NCBI GenBank assembly: GCA_018398805.1
Contig: JAGFBZ010002028.1
Coordinates: 558,001-622,000, forward strand
Direction of reading: 5' to 3'
Length of the DNA: 64,000 nucleotides
Source of the DNA: Hirundichthys speculiger
Lineage: Eukaryota; Chordata; Actinopteri; Beloniformes; Exocoetidae
The position numbers were made by a program, and so were the translations under genes. Positions 12,151 to 24,727 of this stretch are shown piece after piece; position 1 is the first letter of the stretch; the number at the start of each line of letters is the position of its first letter. Below the pieces are notes generated by a model. It searched no databases. It saw nothing but the letters and a program-made list of their open reading frames with translations, and was not told where the DNA came from.

Positions 12151-14059
12151 GGTTGAGGTCTCCCTACATGCATTTGTGAATGTGCATCCTCTTCCCCTGT
12201 AGTACACTTTAACAAAGAAAAGCAGCAAATACCACATCCTATATGAAAGGCATTTTTGTCCTTCGATTCATAACAGAATCTGGATTAATTTGAATAATTT
12301 GAAACTCAACAAGATCAGTTTGGGACTGAAAACTTTGTCTTACAATCTTAATGCGTGGGAGGGTGTCTTTAAATAAAAATTGTCTTAAGTCTTTGCAGAT
12401 TCAACAGGTGTACGGCTGGCATTAGTCGCCGGTGAGCTGATTTCATTAACGCAGATGTGTGACACAGTGGCATAAAGGGACACACTGTCATCACAAGAGA
12501 CCACCTAGACTGGAATCCACAGTTACTTTGGCTGGTTTTTTCTGGTAGCAGGGACTGGAGACCACGAGAGCTAGGTGACGCTTCGTAAAAATAAGCTCAT
12601 ATTTCTTCAAATAACATTGAAACGGTTGATTTTCAATCAGCTTATTGACATGGAGGATTTTTGTTCTTCCCTGTTGATTTTAAAACATTTTTCCTTTGTG
12701 TACCTTTCAAGTGGGCGGAGCACAGCGGGACCAGGTGATGTCACTAACTTGGGAAACTATCGTTAGCGTTAGCAAGCGTTAGCCTGATTTCAAAGTGCCC
12801 AGTGACGACGAACTAGTCGATCAGATTTGAAAAAACAACACACACACACACAGATTCGAATAAGCTCATAAACTGAACAAAGAAAATCCTAAATATTTAG
12901 AGTTTCAGAAGAACTTCGATTGACTCTGAGCGCACCCCTCTGTTTTCCGTGTAAAGAACACGTGTCGTCTCGTGGAAAACACGGACAGATGTGACTCAGT
13001 CTTTCAAAAATCCTCCCCGGAGATGGATCGCATTTAGTCGCCAAGCTGTTCTTCTGTTCAAGCAATAATGGAACAACCAAAATTTAATTATAGTAAAAAC
13101 ACTCATTAGTTTGGCTTCATAACTGAGAAAATGAAGATGTTTCGAGCAGGATGTTCTTTTGCTGTGAAAAGGGTCAGACTAATACCTTCATTCATTTAGT
13201 GCATGGCATCAATTAGTCTAACAGTCCTATTGTCTGCATAGGTATTTAAATGGATTATTTTTACAGGGACAGATATAAGCCTGAATGCATATCCCCCTTG
13301 CTTTGTGCTAACATTATTGCATTATACAGCCGAGTTTAGCTAATGAAGATAGTGCCTTTTTGCTGCAGGCTGAGGGATTTGTTCCCTGGCTTGAGGTGAA
13401 CTCAGTATTTCTGGTGGTGTCAGATGCTGCATTAAAACCAATGTCTTCCGATGCTCTCATGTAAGTTCACCTACTCTTGGCACTAACAAGATTACCAACT
13501 TTCCCTTTATCTCCCATTTATGCACCCTTTTAAATATTCAGAAGAGTATACGAGGTAAAAGGTTAGCTCTGATTCTCTGTTAAGCTCCATGTGGCCCATT
13601 AGGATGATTGAGGATGATGTTTGTCTGGTTAAATTAATTTCAATTGCTGGTTAATTTTTGGTTTTGTTTGTCAGAGCACATTGAAACACTTTGCATCTGG
13701 TTTCTTAAAAAAAAAAAAAAGTTTCTCTAAAATGAATTTCTCAAAGATAGAAGCCAGCAAGCCAGTACATGACAATGCCAACCTTTGATTTACGTCACTG
13801 CTTAGTGATCTGTAACATACTGAAACCTCTAGAGGAGCAAAAAAAAGTCCCACTTTCAGGTGGGGGGATGTATGTAGCATTTGTAGCAGTAGTGATATTA
13901 CATCATCTTCCTTCCTTCCCTGCTGTTGTGTGTATTCTGCTTAAACTAAAAAGAGACGGACATCTATGACTGTCAGGAAAATAATACAAAAGGGACCAGG
14001 GAGAAAATCAGAAAAGAAAGACTTAAAATTCGACTCTGAGGAAAAACCTACGATGTAAA
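12151..14059. other. Intron 1 DNA, one possibly conserved block
   Basis: No gene. A short CA run at about 12838-12851 and a 15-A run near 13707. The block 13180-13420 is repeat-free, with many ATTA and TTAATTAG-type homeodomain-like words; it could be conserved noncoding DNA, but that cannot be judged from one genome. Confidence 0.4.
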
Positions 14060-14165
14060 CTCATAGATGGTATAGAAAGAACTGGGCAACACACACTGTG
14101 ATGTCACCCACAGGTTTTCTAAGGAGTGGGTACGAAGCCAAATTTTCCATCCAATAGGCTGCGAA
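14060..14165 (+). repeat. Family X repeat, left-end fragment
   Basis: Starts with ATGGTATAGAAAGAACTGGG, then TGTGATGTCACCCACAGGTT and TCCAATAGG. This is the same beginning as the copies at 20890 (AAAAAGAACTGGACAA) and 31060 (reverse strand). Only the left end of the family is present. Confidence 0.5.
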
Positions 14166-14553
14166 ATGTCAGTTGACAGGTCAAGCAAAATAAACAAACA
14201 AACAGTTGTTTTGTTTAGTCAATGTCAGGACTCGAGCAGTTAAATGATTATTCATTAACGTGGCGTGTTTGTAATAAAACAATCATGTTGCCGTAGCGTG
14301 TTATTAGCGGTTTGCCCTGCAGCTGTAAAGCACAACGGATCACCAACATGATAACGTTGGATGAGAGAAGATGTTCACGACACGTCCTTACCGGTGTAGG
14401 CTAGTAGCGTTAGCAGTTGCTACAAATAGCATATGTATCCACAAAGAAAATAACAACGTGGATTTATTGTTGTTTATATCATGTAGCCTATGCAGCAACT
14501 GAACGGGGTAGAAGAAAAGAACTTTAGGTAAGAAAATCTAGTTTTATTCAACA

Positions 14554-14616
14554 CTAGGGTCGGTTTTGGGTCGAATTTTCACGGGTCCGTTCGGGTCCAT
14601 GGAAGCGGACCCGTGA
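14554..14616. repeat. Hairpin, possible lone hAT terminus
   Basis: TTCACGGGTCCG at 14578-14589 and CGGACCCGTGAA at 14605-14616 form a perfect 12-bp stem with a 15-nt loop. It follows TAGGGTCGGTTTTGGGTC, which resembles an hAT element end. No partner end was found nearby, so the element assignment is weak; the hairpin itself is directly visible. Confidence 0.5.
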
Positions 14617-16839
14617 ATACCTCTACCGTGCCTCCATCCTCATTCAGATGTTGTAATTAAAATCACGTTCAGAACAAGGACTGCGGTGCTCTGGTGCAGC
14701 TCCAGTGGGTCCTGCAATCAGCTCGCCGTCCCAGCAGAGCGCTGTTGCCTGGCCTTTAGCTGGTGGTCCAGTTAGTCAATCTGGAAGAGTCGGAGGCCAA
14801 AAGAATGAGCATGCTGCCTATTGAATATGTAGCAGTACATTGAAATGCCCTTTAAACATGCGTTCGTGATTATAGTGCTACTGTACTTGGGAGGGATAAG
14901 CTATTTCTCAAGCAAGCAAAAATGAAGTGTAATAGAATAAACTCCTCCACATTTCCTTGCATAAGTATATGAATAAGTCCCAAACAAGCAGAGGATCAAT
15001 ATTTTTTACCTCATTATGCTTCCAAAGAGTGCTGGCTTCAGATAGTGGATGGACTCCATCCCAGCGTGCCGTCTTTATCTCAGCTGTGCTTTTGTGTGGT
15101 GGGAAACAAAATAAAAAAAATAATTGATTATGCTCTTTGAAGTCTGCATTCAAAGCGCAGAAGTCAAGTTCACCAAAAGTACTAAATGCATAAAGTGATG
15201 ACAGCTAGCATCTTGACGCCATAGACTGCAGTGTAGCTGCCACTCAGAAAACCATGCCCCTAAATTACACATAAATGTGTATTTCAATGTAGTTTCAACT
15301 GATGACGTATAATCCGCACAGTTGTTCTGGATGTGAAATATATGAGAAAATGTGACTATTAAAACAGCGCTAGCCAACATTCGCACTTATTTGTACTGAT
15401 GAGAGTACTCCTGATGCTCCAGCCTCTTCTTCACGCCGTCTGCATGTTCTTGTCACTTGTCTTTTGCATTTCCGATTCCATTTCCAGACGGCTGAAAGAT
15501 TTGCCAACCAGCTGTTGCCCCTTATGGATCTCTCCCAGCAACTGTTAACTTGGCGACGATGATCATCAGTGTCATAAAATTTCATTTCAAAGTGATGTCA
15601 GTTCAAACACTCACATTATGTTTATGTCGCCTCTTTTATTTCAACAACTTTATTGTCGTTAATTTGCTTGGACGTTTCATCCTTGGCACAAGCAACCAGC
15701 AGTTCCTTGATTTTTGTTGTCATTCCAGATTCCTCCAGTCTGTTTTTCTAGATTTTATCATAGCGGTTTGTGGTGCTCAAGCTGAATTCTTCTTGACTTT
15801 CTTTCACAAGGTAAGCATAAGATAAGCATAAGATCACAAAGCATAAGATCAAATTCACTTCAGCAGCACCATGCAAAGAGGAGAAGATGCATAACCAATG
15901 ATGTCAGCTACACATCGCTATTTACCCTTACGAGAACTTGTATCCTGCTTATAAACTCTGGCGTGGTCTAGCGGTGGAGTCAGCCACCCAACTCCACTCT
16001 ATGTCCATGTGTTGTGCATCTTTCCAGGTAGTACAACTTTACGATATCCTCTTCTGAGGAGCAGCCAGTTGAGTGTGACATGAAAGAATTGTTACTATGT
16101 CTGAGTTTTTCAGGCCACTTAAACAAAAAAAAAATTTTGTTCAGCTATGGGTCAGATTTTAGCGTTCAATGATAGCTATTATCTTGGATCTTTTACACTT
16201 TCATTTTTGCAGATATGTTTCGTGTCTATTTGTGTCGAGTAGAAATGAATTAAGATACGATTTCAGAAGTTAGTTCTGTACCGTGTGAATAAAGGAGATT
16301 TTTAGCACCCCCTACTGGTGTCTGAATAAACACGCATTTACGAGCATTTCAGTGTGACTCATATTTAGCCCTTTTACACACTCCTAAAACAACAACATGC
16401 AAAATACATTTACCCGAACCAGTTGACCTGTGTTGTTGGTTACAGCGGCTAAGAACTGAATAATTACCGTTAGCGTTTGTTTAGATGCACACGACGACAC
16501 ACGTATGTTTCTAGTGGTTAAACGTCTGATGAATAGCAAATAACAAAGTCACCAGCTTTGATTTCTCAACGATGCCAACCATGATGTTTACCATGCAGAC
16601 AGCGCAAACTGAACGAGCTTTGTGAGTTTGCCTCAGTTTATTGATAATATGTGACGAAAAGTGACATGCAGCTCTCATGAGAGAACTTGCCATCCCAGGA
16701 CTCGGAAGTGAAGTAGCTTTGTTGGTTTCTGCCGACAGGAGATCCGAATGGGCCTGAGAGCTCAATAATAATTCCTAAAAATAATCATTTGACATTTGAA
16801 GTTGATATTTTATGATAATGAAGTTATTTTGTTCTGCTT
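14617..16839. other. Intron 1 DNA, one CTCF-like site
   Basis: No gene or clear repeat. At 16304-16320 the minus strand reads CACCAGTAGGGGGTGCT, one mismatch from the CTCF core consensus. GATAAGCATA is tandemly duplicated near 15818-15838. Confidence 0.4.
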
Positions 16840-17165
16840 TAAAGAGTCCCAGCACACACACAAAAAAACAGCCTTGGTATAGCAGGATGGTTGACACCCC
16901 TTAAGGATTAACAGTGGACTTCAAATATGGGTCCCAAGCAGGTTTGACAGCATGTCCCATGAGGACGTTAGTGGGAACTATCAGGTTTTTCAGGTGGGTT
17001 CCAACTGGTTAAATAGTTAACTGGCAACCTATATGGGACCCACTCCTGAGCCCATGCCCATCAAGTATCCAAACAGACGGTCCGTTTGCCCATTTCAAGC
17101 CCAAGCCCAGTCTGTACCCAGATGATGCCCACATGGACCTGTCGGCAGGGCTGCTACATGGTAGA
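16840..17165. repeat. GGTCCCA/GCCCA-rich degenerate repeat block
   Basis: Many short related words (TGGGTCCCA, ATGGGACCCA, GCCCATGCCCA, AAGCCCAAGCCCAG) are spread over 300 bp, with composition unlike the flanks. It resembles decayed minisatellite-type sequence seen in fish, but no clean period can be defined. Confidence 0.35.
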
Positions 17166-17860
17166 TAAACCAAACAACATAAACTTAGAAACTGGGCTTT
17201 GCTATTTCCAAAATGTGTAATATTGAGGCCATTTATGTTTCACATTTGTGACAGGTTTGTGATGTTGTGAATCCCAAAAGGAAACATAAAAACACACCAG
17301 CAGACCTTCTTTTCTGGTTTAAAATTGGCATTAAAGGTTTCACGGTTTCAACATGGAAATGCACTCCAGCTTCTTGTTCTATGTTTGCACTTGCTGCCAG
17401 CGTTCAAGCTGAAGGTTTTCAAACTGTAGTTTTCCAGGCCTGTGATGTCCAGGATGCTGTGGTAGTTAAATATTCTTTTGTAAAGGAGGTTTTCGCCCAT
17501 AGTTATCCAAACTGGGTCATCTAGTGAGTATATTTAGCAGCTAGAAGTTGTTTGTTAATCTCAATAAATGTCACCCAGTGCAACAATGAGGCTTGGTTTT
17601 TTTTTTAAGGCATTAGCTGTAAATGTGAGCTGCTCTCTGTAGCTTTGACCAAATGTTTTGCAGTTATCCCCCCCAAGATGAAAAACATCTAAGTCATTTA
17701 TCATTCAAAAGATTTAAACATGGGGAGATGTACTTTAACAGTTGTTATCATGCAGTTTTCTAAAATTGCTCTGTTGCAATATTTGCCTTTTTAAACAAAA
17801 CAGTCGTGGTGTTTTTGAAATATTTGCTGTAAAATTAATTGATTTGCTTTGTGTAATGTT
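17166..17860. other. Intron 1 DNA, nothing recognised
   Basis: No gene or named repeat. The open frame 17267-17524 has no domain. Confidence 0.4.
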
Positions 17861-18110
17861 GACTGTAATAGAGGTGTCCCGATCCGATATGAATATCGGA
17901 TCGGCCGCCGATATGAGCAAAAAATGCGGATCGGTATCGGATCAGCAAGCCCTAAAAATGCCGATCCAGACTCCGATCCAGTTTTTTTCGATAGTCCGTT
18001 CCGGGTTTTCCAGCGCACCGCGCAGCGCATTATTCAGATAACCCATTCCATGTCTTGCTCTGTGTTTCCCTAATATCCGGTCCGCATTTTCCAGCACACC
18101 TTCAGGAGGA

Positions 18111-18453
18111 GCTCGAGTTGTCTCGCGCGGGGGGCGGGGTGTTTGGTTTGTGGCTGTGCACTGTGCCCGACAGAGAGAGAGAAAGAGAGAGAAGCGCGGC
18201 TCGCGAGGCAGACAGCAGCCATCAGCGGCCAAGTGATGGCTTCAAACCTAGCGGTTTGAGTGCGCGAGTCGCTAAATCACCAGAAAAAGTCGCTAGATTT
18301 GTCGCTAGTCGCTTTTTACAAATTAAGTCGCTAGGGGGTCTGGAAAGTCGCTAGATATAGCGACAAAGTCGCTAAGTTGGCAACACTGCTCTCTCTCTGT
18401 CGGGCACAGTGCACAGCCACAAACACCCCGCCCCCCGCGCGAGACAACTCGAG

Positions 18454-18454
<1 letters not shown>
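18111..18454. repeat. Nested inverted repeat with GTCGCTA-rich core
   Basis: The arms 18111-18181 and 18389-18454 are inverted copies, identical except for a 5-nt insertion (an extra GGTTT) in the left arm. They include GTGCACTGTGCCCGACAGAG, a GCGCGGGGGGCGGGG block and a GA run. Between them, at 18250-18380, AGTCGCTA or GTCGCTA occurs at least six times and the core ends in TAAGTTGGCAACACTG, which looks like the terminus of another element. The simplest reading is a transposon inserted within, or captured by, the hAT element. Confidence 0.75.

Positions 18455-18489
<35 letters not shown>
18454..18489. repeat. Poly(C) tract, 36 C
   Basis: An uninterrupted run of 36 C directly abuts the right arm of the nested inverted repeat and is followed by three tandem copies of the 8-mer GGGACGTTT-type unit (18492-18513). 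True length is hard to sequence and may be an assembly estimate. Confidence 0.85.
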
Positions 18490-18490
<1 letters not shown>

Positions 18491-19029
18491 TTTGGGACGT
18501 TTGGGACGTTTGGGAATCGTGACAAACTGCCACTGAACAGTGTCAAAGCACAGGTACTAATGCTGTTAATAGACGGTTAAACTCAGGTTTGCTGCTTGCT
18601 TAATACAATTAACAATATTATCTGCACTTATGGCTTGTAAAGCCGTGGTTTACTGATGCCATTTCTGTTTGTTATTTATCATTTTGTCTATTTTGTGTTG
18701 ATTTGTTAAATAAATAGGTCCGTTTCTGGTTACCAACCAATGTGTATTATTCAAATGCACCTAATTCAGCTGGCTAGTTATTATCAGGAGTAAAACCCTA
18801 TTCAGCATGAGTCTGACAACAAAGTAAGTTGGTTAAATGACTTTAAACTTTAATACATGCTCAGATAGGGCGGTATCGGTATCGGCAGATATCGGTATCG
18901 GATCAGAAGTACAAATAAATATCGGTATCGGATCGGAAGTTCAAAATGCTGGATCGGGACATCTCTAGACTGTAAGTCAATGTTCTCCTGTGATCATATC
19001 AATGCTAACTTGTTATGTTATGCTAACCT

Positions 19030-19073
19030 TTTTCCTGTGACGTCACAGGAAAAGGTGGTTTCTGAAAACCACC
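19030..19073. promoter_or_regulatory. 24-bp palindrome with perfect CRE plus adjoining hairpin
   Basis: 19030-19053 is a perfect 24-bp palindrome centred on TGACGTCA (19038-19045), the consensus cAMP-response element. It is followed at once by GGTGGTTT-CTGA-AAACCACC (19054-19073), an 8-bp-stem hairpin and possible RUNX-like ACCAC sites. The regulatory role is inference; the symmetry is directly visible. Confidence 0.5.
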
Positions 19074-19239
19074 TTTGAACCCTCTTTTTTCTGATACCAC
19101 AATATGTTGGAAATTGGCAGAGCGAGCCGGCCTTGAAGCTCACCGGAAAACACGCACCCTATGTAATTCACTGTTAGCTATTTTAGCTTGGCTGGCTGAG
19201 TGGATGCTAACCTATGATGCTAATTAATGTTACTTTACA

Positions 19240-19500
19240 TTTATCCCAAGTGCCAACATCTGCCCAAAAGTGGGTTCAAGCCAATACAGGAAGTAACAGA
19301 AATTGCAATTTCTCGACTGACAACAAGGTGCTGGTTTCAATACAGAGCATTGTCCTCCGTGTTAAAATGTCCAAATTTACAGCAGAAATTAACATATTCA
19401 CAGCTTGATACAGAAATGGTTTTGGTTATTTGAATGAATGAAGGTTGACTCACTTTTGGAACCAGCTCCCAGTGGTCAGTCGAGGAACTGCAGTTCAACA
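19240..19500. repeat. Family X ends in head-to-head arrangement
   Basis: 19295-19430 carries the family X end in one direction (GCAATTTCTCGACTGACAAC ... GTTAAAATGTCC). 19440-19500 carries the same end in the opposite direction (GACTCACTTTTGGAACCAGC ... CAGTCGAGGAACTGCAGTT). Two copies, or one folded copy, therefore face each other within 260 bp. Confidence 0.6.
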
Positions 19501-20889
19501 TAAAAAAAACCAGCTGCTATGAGCAGAGCTCTTAAGATATGGAGCTGTTGCACTATATATCTGTGTGGTATTTTGACCAAAACATTCAACTAATACCTCA
19601 CAAAATTGTGTTAACATCTGAGAAAATGACATTTGAAATATATTTTCAAAATGCCACCAGCTGTAATCTCTGGAGATTGCTCCAAGATCTGATCAGATAC
19701 ACACATAGAAGACCTGCATTGCAGTTGCTGGATTTGTTTGATTTTATATCTCTGTACGCCCTTTTTCTACACAGTTCTTAATCTCTCTTTCATGTCAACA
19801 CACACCTGTGTAAACGGAGAAGAAAATGAAAATAAAAAGAACAATTGAAAGCGCAGAAGGGGAGTCTGCAAAGGAGATCAAAGCATATCTGAAACACAAC
19901 AAAAAAAGCATGTTGAAATTAGATTCTTTCTTGTCAGACCGTGATGTTACATCACATAAACCTTCCTGCCAGCAAAACCAAACCAAAAGCATCTCTGTAT
20001 TTAAATATTTAATACTTTGTCGTGTCATTTCTTGCCGATTTGAACTACGACAGAAATATTCACGGATGAGACTAAACCACAGCGAGGCTCAGGTGCTGTC
20101 ACTTGTGTTTTACAGACTTGTTATAAATGTGCACTTCTTTTGGCTCAAATTAAAAATAGTTCTTTAGCTGTACTTGGCAAAAGTTTCAATGCACCATTAT
20201 TTTAAAATCTGAGAAAGCTCATGTCTTTTGCAGAGGAGCTTTAAAAAAAAAAAGTTTTTGATCAAAGCTCAGGATTTTTCAGTTTTACCTTTGTGTGGCA
20301 ACAGTGGATGATGTGCAGTGATCAGTCTGAGAGAGCTGCTCCATTTAGCATGAGCAGAGAGAATGTCAAGCCATTATCAGAACCACCTGGTACACCCACA
20401 GTCCTGATGGTCTTCCTGCGTGACCTCCCCTTCAAATCCTCTCCTCATCAGTTCAACGAAAGTGGCCACCTGAGTTGAGAGCCGCGCTGCTGCGTTCGTC
20501 AGGGGCCACGCCGCTCTTCCATCTCTGTTGGAGCAACAGATGTTGAATAGGCACTTTCACTCCTCGGTCTTGTCACATTTCTAATGTGTGCTCTTTCACG
20601 CTCAACCCAGACATTATGTGTCCCAGAGATATTATCAAATTTCTTTCACCATGAAGTGAGAAGGCTCGTTTTCAAGGCTGCATGTTGACTGCAGAGGTGG
20701 CAGGAGGAGGGGGTGTATCGACGCAGGTTCTTGTGCCGGGCTCCTGGTGTGGGAGGAACGGAAGGCCTCTTGGCTGTTTGACCTCTATCTTGCTCGAAAA
20801 TATTAATAAAACCCTACAATTTGGATCGTTTTATTGTCTGAGTAATACTAGAGGTTTACTTGGCACACATATTTTCTTCCAGACTTTAA
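19501..20889. other. Intron 1 DNA, nothing recognised
   Basis: No exon or repeat recognised. The 113-codon open frame at 19826-20167 is lysine-rich and AT-driven, with no domain or conserved motif, and is treated as chance. Confidence 0.4.
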
Positions 20890-22322
20890 AGGAGACTTAT
20901 TATATACCCTCTGCATAAAAAGAACTGGACAAACCAGCGGTGATGTCACTAGTAGGTTTTCTGTAGAATGCAATTTGGCAGAATGAGCAGCAAAACTGCG
21001 TAGCGCTATGTTGGCAGGACTTCGCGTAACTCTGGTTAATGCAAACAGGGGGAACAAGCAAGCCTGGCTCAGCGACTACAATTTAGCTGTTTTAGCTTGG
21101 TTTACCTCATTATAACCTATGAAGCTAGCTGACATATCTTAATTCACTATGATCAAATAAGTCTCAATCCATGTATATTTCTGATGTTGCGACCTGAACA
21201 ACATTTAAAATGAGTAATGTCAGAGTTAAAATGAGGATGTGCAGAACAAATGGAACCCTCAGCATGCTGATGCTAAATGGCGGCAGCCTTGCAGTCCCCC
21301 AGGGCTTTGTGACAGCTGACTCTTAGCTCCTTTAGCCGAGCCACAGAGGAGGAGCGGTGGAGCTCCTAGCAGAGGTTCATAGCAGGACATCCAGTTTCAG
21401 ATGTTGTTTCGGTCACTATGGCTTCGTCACAGGTGAGCAAAGCGAGCCGAAAGGGTAGCCGACCTGGAAAGTGGCTTGGCTGGAGGAGCTTGGACCCTGT
21501 TGTGATAAATCCCCAGGGGACTGCAAGGCTGTGGTCATTTAGCACAGGCTGACTGCTGCTTAACTAAACTTTGTCCTTGGACCCTCCCAGGCCGACCTAC
21601 AACTAGTTGTGGCGGTCTTTTAGTGCAATTAACAACACAACAAAACATATTCTATTAGGTCTTTATCCACAGATCAGAAGATCAGGCAGTGCTAAGTAGC
21701 TAAATTTATGATGGCTAACCACTGGCTATCCCAGCTGTCAATCAAAAGCTGATCCTAATTATGCATAGATTTAATGTGAAATCTAGTTATGGAAACCAAA
21801 TCTGTTTTGTTTTTTTTGTACCAGACTGTAAATGTTTATTTCTGCTACAAAAGTGGACACTTTAACTTGGGGGTGAGTAGAGATTGACTCACTGTGAGGG
21901 AAATAATAAAAATGTACATATGGTGTTATAATAACCTTAATGGTTACTTGAGAGTTTTGATGCCAGACACCGAAACTTGTATAATCAGCTTGCAGGCTCC
22001 AGCCTGAGGGTAGACGAGATGTCTGTAACAGCTCCATGGCCTTGTCATGTGTCAATTAGATACTGTTGAATTTTGAGAATGTTCTAGCACCTTCTGTAAT
22101 CTGTCTGTTTAGGCTTAAATTCATTGTGAGATCCCATTTCAGGCTCCATCAAAACAATCTGCAACTTCAAAATCTGCCTGACCTTTCACCTTGCATAAAG
22201 TAAAATAAAAATCTTCAAGCCTTCATTTTTAGTCTTGCTTAGGGATATAGTTACAGAGACACTCACTTTTGGAGCCAGCCCCCAGTGGTCTGTTGAGGAA
22301 CTGCAATTTTTCTTTCTCGTGC
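20890..22322 (+). mobile_element. Family X repeat, near-complete but interrupted copy
   Basis: The most complete copy of a dispersed family of about 1.1 kb. It starts near AAAAAGAACTGGACAAACC and GGTGATGTCACTAGTAGGTT, runs through GCTAACCTATGAAGC-like, AGCAGGACATCC and CTAATTATGCATAGAT landmarks shared with 43085-43850, and ends in GGAGCCAGCCCCCAGTGGTC at 22274. Between 21893 and 22256 about 360 bp interrupts the usual junction GACTCAC-TTTTGGAGCC, as judged against the copy at 19440. No coding capacity is seen. The class is unknown to me. Confidence 0.6.
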
Positions 22323-24727
22323 ATTGAGTTCAACTCCAGAAAGAGGATGTTGTCCCTCGGGGTAGGTGCTTCAGGGTGGTCCAGAAAAACTGCTGAGTGG
22401 GGCATGATACTTACTTGATGCTGACTGGGTATGTTGTAGGCATGAAATGACATTCAGCCCTCTTGATTGTCACTTCAAGTTTGCCACCATCAGCTTGTAT
22501 GGAAACACGTATGTAGATGCTGTGTTGAAACTGTCGCAAAATGACAACATCTTAATCGCATGATCGCATCACCATCATGGGCGAGTGGATCCTGTTGGGT
22601 CCTACAATGGTTGGACTTGTTACAATTCCATCCTTCTAGGTTTTACCTTGGACTTGAGCTAATGGAAACCCATCTAAATTCACAACTGCAGCGTAAAAAG
22701 AGGGCACTGGCATTGTGACTTCCAGCTTGATTCAAAATGCTTTGACATTGATATTGACTGTTGGTTGACACGTAGTTTCATCAAGCTGCTTTTCATTCAT
22801 AAGTTCAGACTCAATTATGAAAATCAGAGTTTCATTGGGAATGAATCTGTATTAATGTGCAGCATATACAAAATCAGAAAGTAGGAGATGAGAAAAAAGA
22901 TGTGAAGGGCCAGCAAACCCTCCACAAATAATTACTCTGCTAATTTACCAGCATAACTATTATACTAACATACCAGGGAACCATTCCACATGCTGTATAT
23001 AAAAATAAAATCCTAAATACGATGATTACAAGTGTTTCCCTGCTACTTGGCTTTTAGCTATCTCTGAGCAGCACCTCAGGGGCATTAGCATGGCTACTGT
23101 CTTTAAAATTTTAAAGTTTTTTATTTCATACAGCAAAAATATGATATAAAATAACAGAAGTGGCATCAGGGAGTTTTATTAATGTCATAATGTCAGTTTC
23201 AGTTTCATTTGAGTGAATATGAAGAACATAAATGTGAGTTGCAGAGCGTCAACGGTGGCATCAAGTTAGCAAAGTTCAGCCTCAAGTCCAATAACTTGTG
23301 AGCAAGAGTTCGTTGGCATCTGCAGTCAAACACTGGTTTATTTTGGTCAAATTCACCTGTAACTATGTAGATAAAGTGGTACCAAACAAAGGTGACTCAC
23401 CGGAGAACAGAGCAGATTTACCACAGGAGCAAAGCCTGCTTTAGCGCACTGACATGCTAACAAGGAATGTAAAACAGGAAAAGTTTCCAAAAACTAAATG
23501 GAGTGTCACCTCCCGACTTCTCCATGCGGCGCACTAATAGAGCTGTTTCTACTACTTAATCATCTCATTCACACAATTTAAGCTGTGGCCACGAGTTATT
23601 GATGTTACTTGCTTCTTTCCACGCATCATTAACTCATGGCCTCGCAGTTATATTTTTTCACCCTGTGACACCAGAGGAGCTCCTTAATGAGCACTTGCAT
23701 AAACATACAGTATTATTCTGTTTTCTATTTTTTTGTTCTTCTCCTGTTGCTATGCTAGCAATAGCATGTAGTCCAAAGCAGTATTTTGATGAAACACAAC
23801 CATACAGAACTGTACTGACCCTAGATTTGATTTCATTAGACTCTAAATTCCATTTGTTTCGTTTTTTGCCAGCGGTGACCTTGCATTGTCTTTAGGAGCG
23901 ACTGAGGTGAATGTCCACTCCAGCAGTGACCTTTCACTGTTTCATCCTGCGAGCTGATAAATCTATATGCTGATTGCTTTCTTCCCTCAGCCCAGTCATT
24001 CCTCCTTATTCCCCAACTGTCAATGCTGCCAACACTTGGCTGACAAAGACAGTCATTTACAATACTTTCCTTGAAGAATGAATATAAGTAATTGCAGGTC
24101 ATTTATCTTCATTATTTGACGACCAACTGAACTGAAACGATGAAATCCTTATTTAGAGATCATTAATTTGGAGGAAAATAATATATTTGAAAGTGTGTGA
24201 AACTGTCACTTACAACCTTCGTCGGCCAGCCATTCTAATAATTTTCCTATTCAGTACAATGAATTAGCCGTTTTTTTCTGGATTCAACTTTGATTTTTAA
24301 GGAGTGGTACTAAAAGACAACGAGAAAAACTGCCACTGGAGGCCTCTGGAAAAACAACCAACCAATCAGAGGTGTGAAGCATGTGATGTAGGCAGCGTAA
24401 CAGCCAGACTAGCATCAACAAAAGACTTTTTGGTTTTGCTGTAAAAACTTGATTATTCAAGGTGTTATTAGACGTTCTGCAGCTATCTTGGTTGTTTTTG
24501 AATACTCACCGTTTCTCAATACTAAATATGTCGGGTTTGGACTTGTGTACGTGGTAGTTCATACTCGTCAACTATGTCTCAGCAGAAAGCTTCTTTAGAG
24601 GACTTGAGGATGCAGTACAGTTCTTACAGCTGGAACAGGAGTATACTTGTGTACTTGATGGCATCAACGCTCAGCTTGCAGGCTAACTCATATTCAAAAA
24701 CGGTTACAATTGAATGGAAGATAAAAT
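22323..24727. other. Intron 1 DNA, nothing recognised
   Basis: No gene or named repeat. Open frames of up to 98 codons (23599-23895) show no domain. Confidence 0.4.

Larger units (their letters stand above)
17861..18975. mobile_element. Composite hAT element with 8-bp TSD
   Basis: The body is 17869-18967 (1099 bp). The ends are TAGAGGTGTCCCGATC and GATCGGGACATCTCTA, inverted with one mismatch. It is flanked by a perfect 8-bp duplication, GACTGTAA, at 17861-17868 and 18968-18975. The subterminal regions are dense in ATCGG/CCGAT words (GGTATCGGATC repeated). No transposase is readable. The middle holds a second inverted structure, described separately. The superfamily call (hAT) is secure from the ends and duplication length. 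Confidence 0.88.

Noticed and set aside
18331..18580. Open frames encoding poly-glycine and poly-proline runs
   Set aside because: Both are direct products of the 36-nt C run inside a transposon, not genes.
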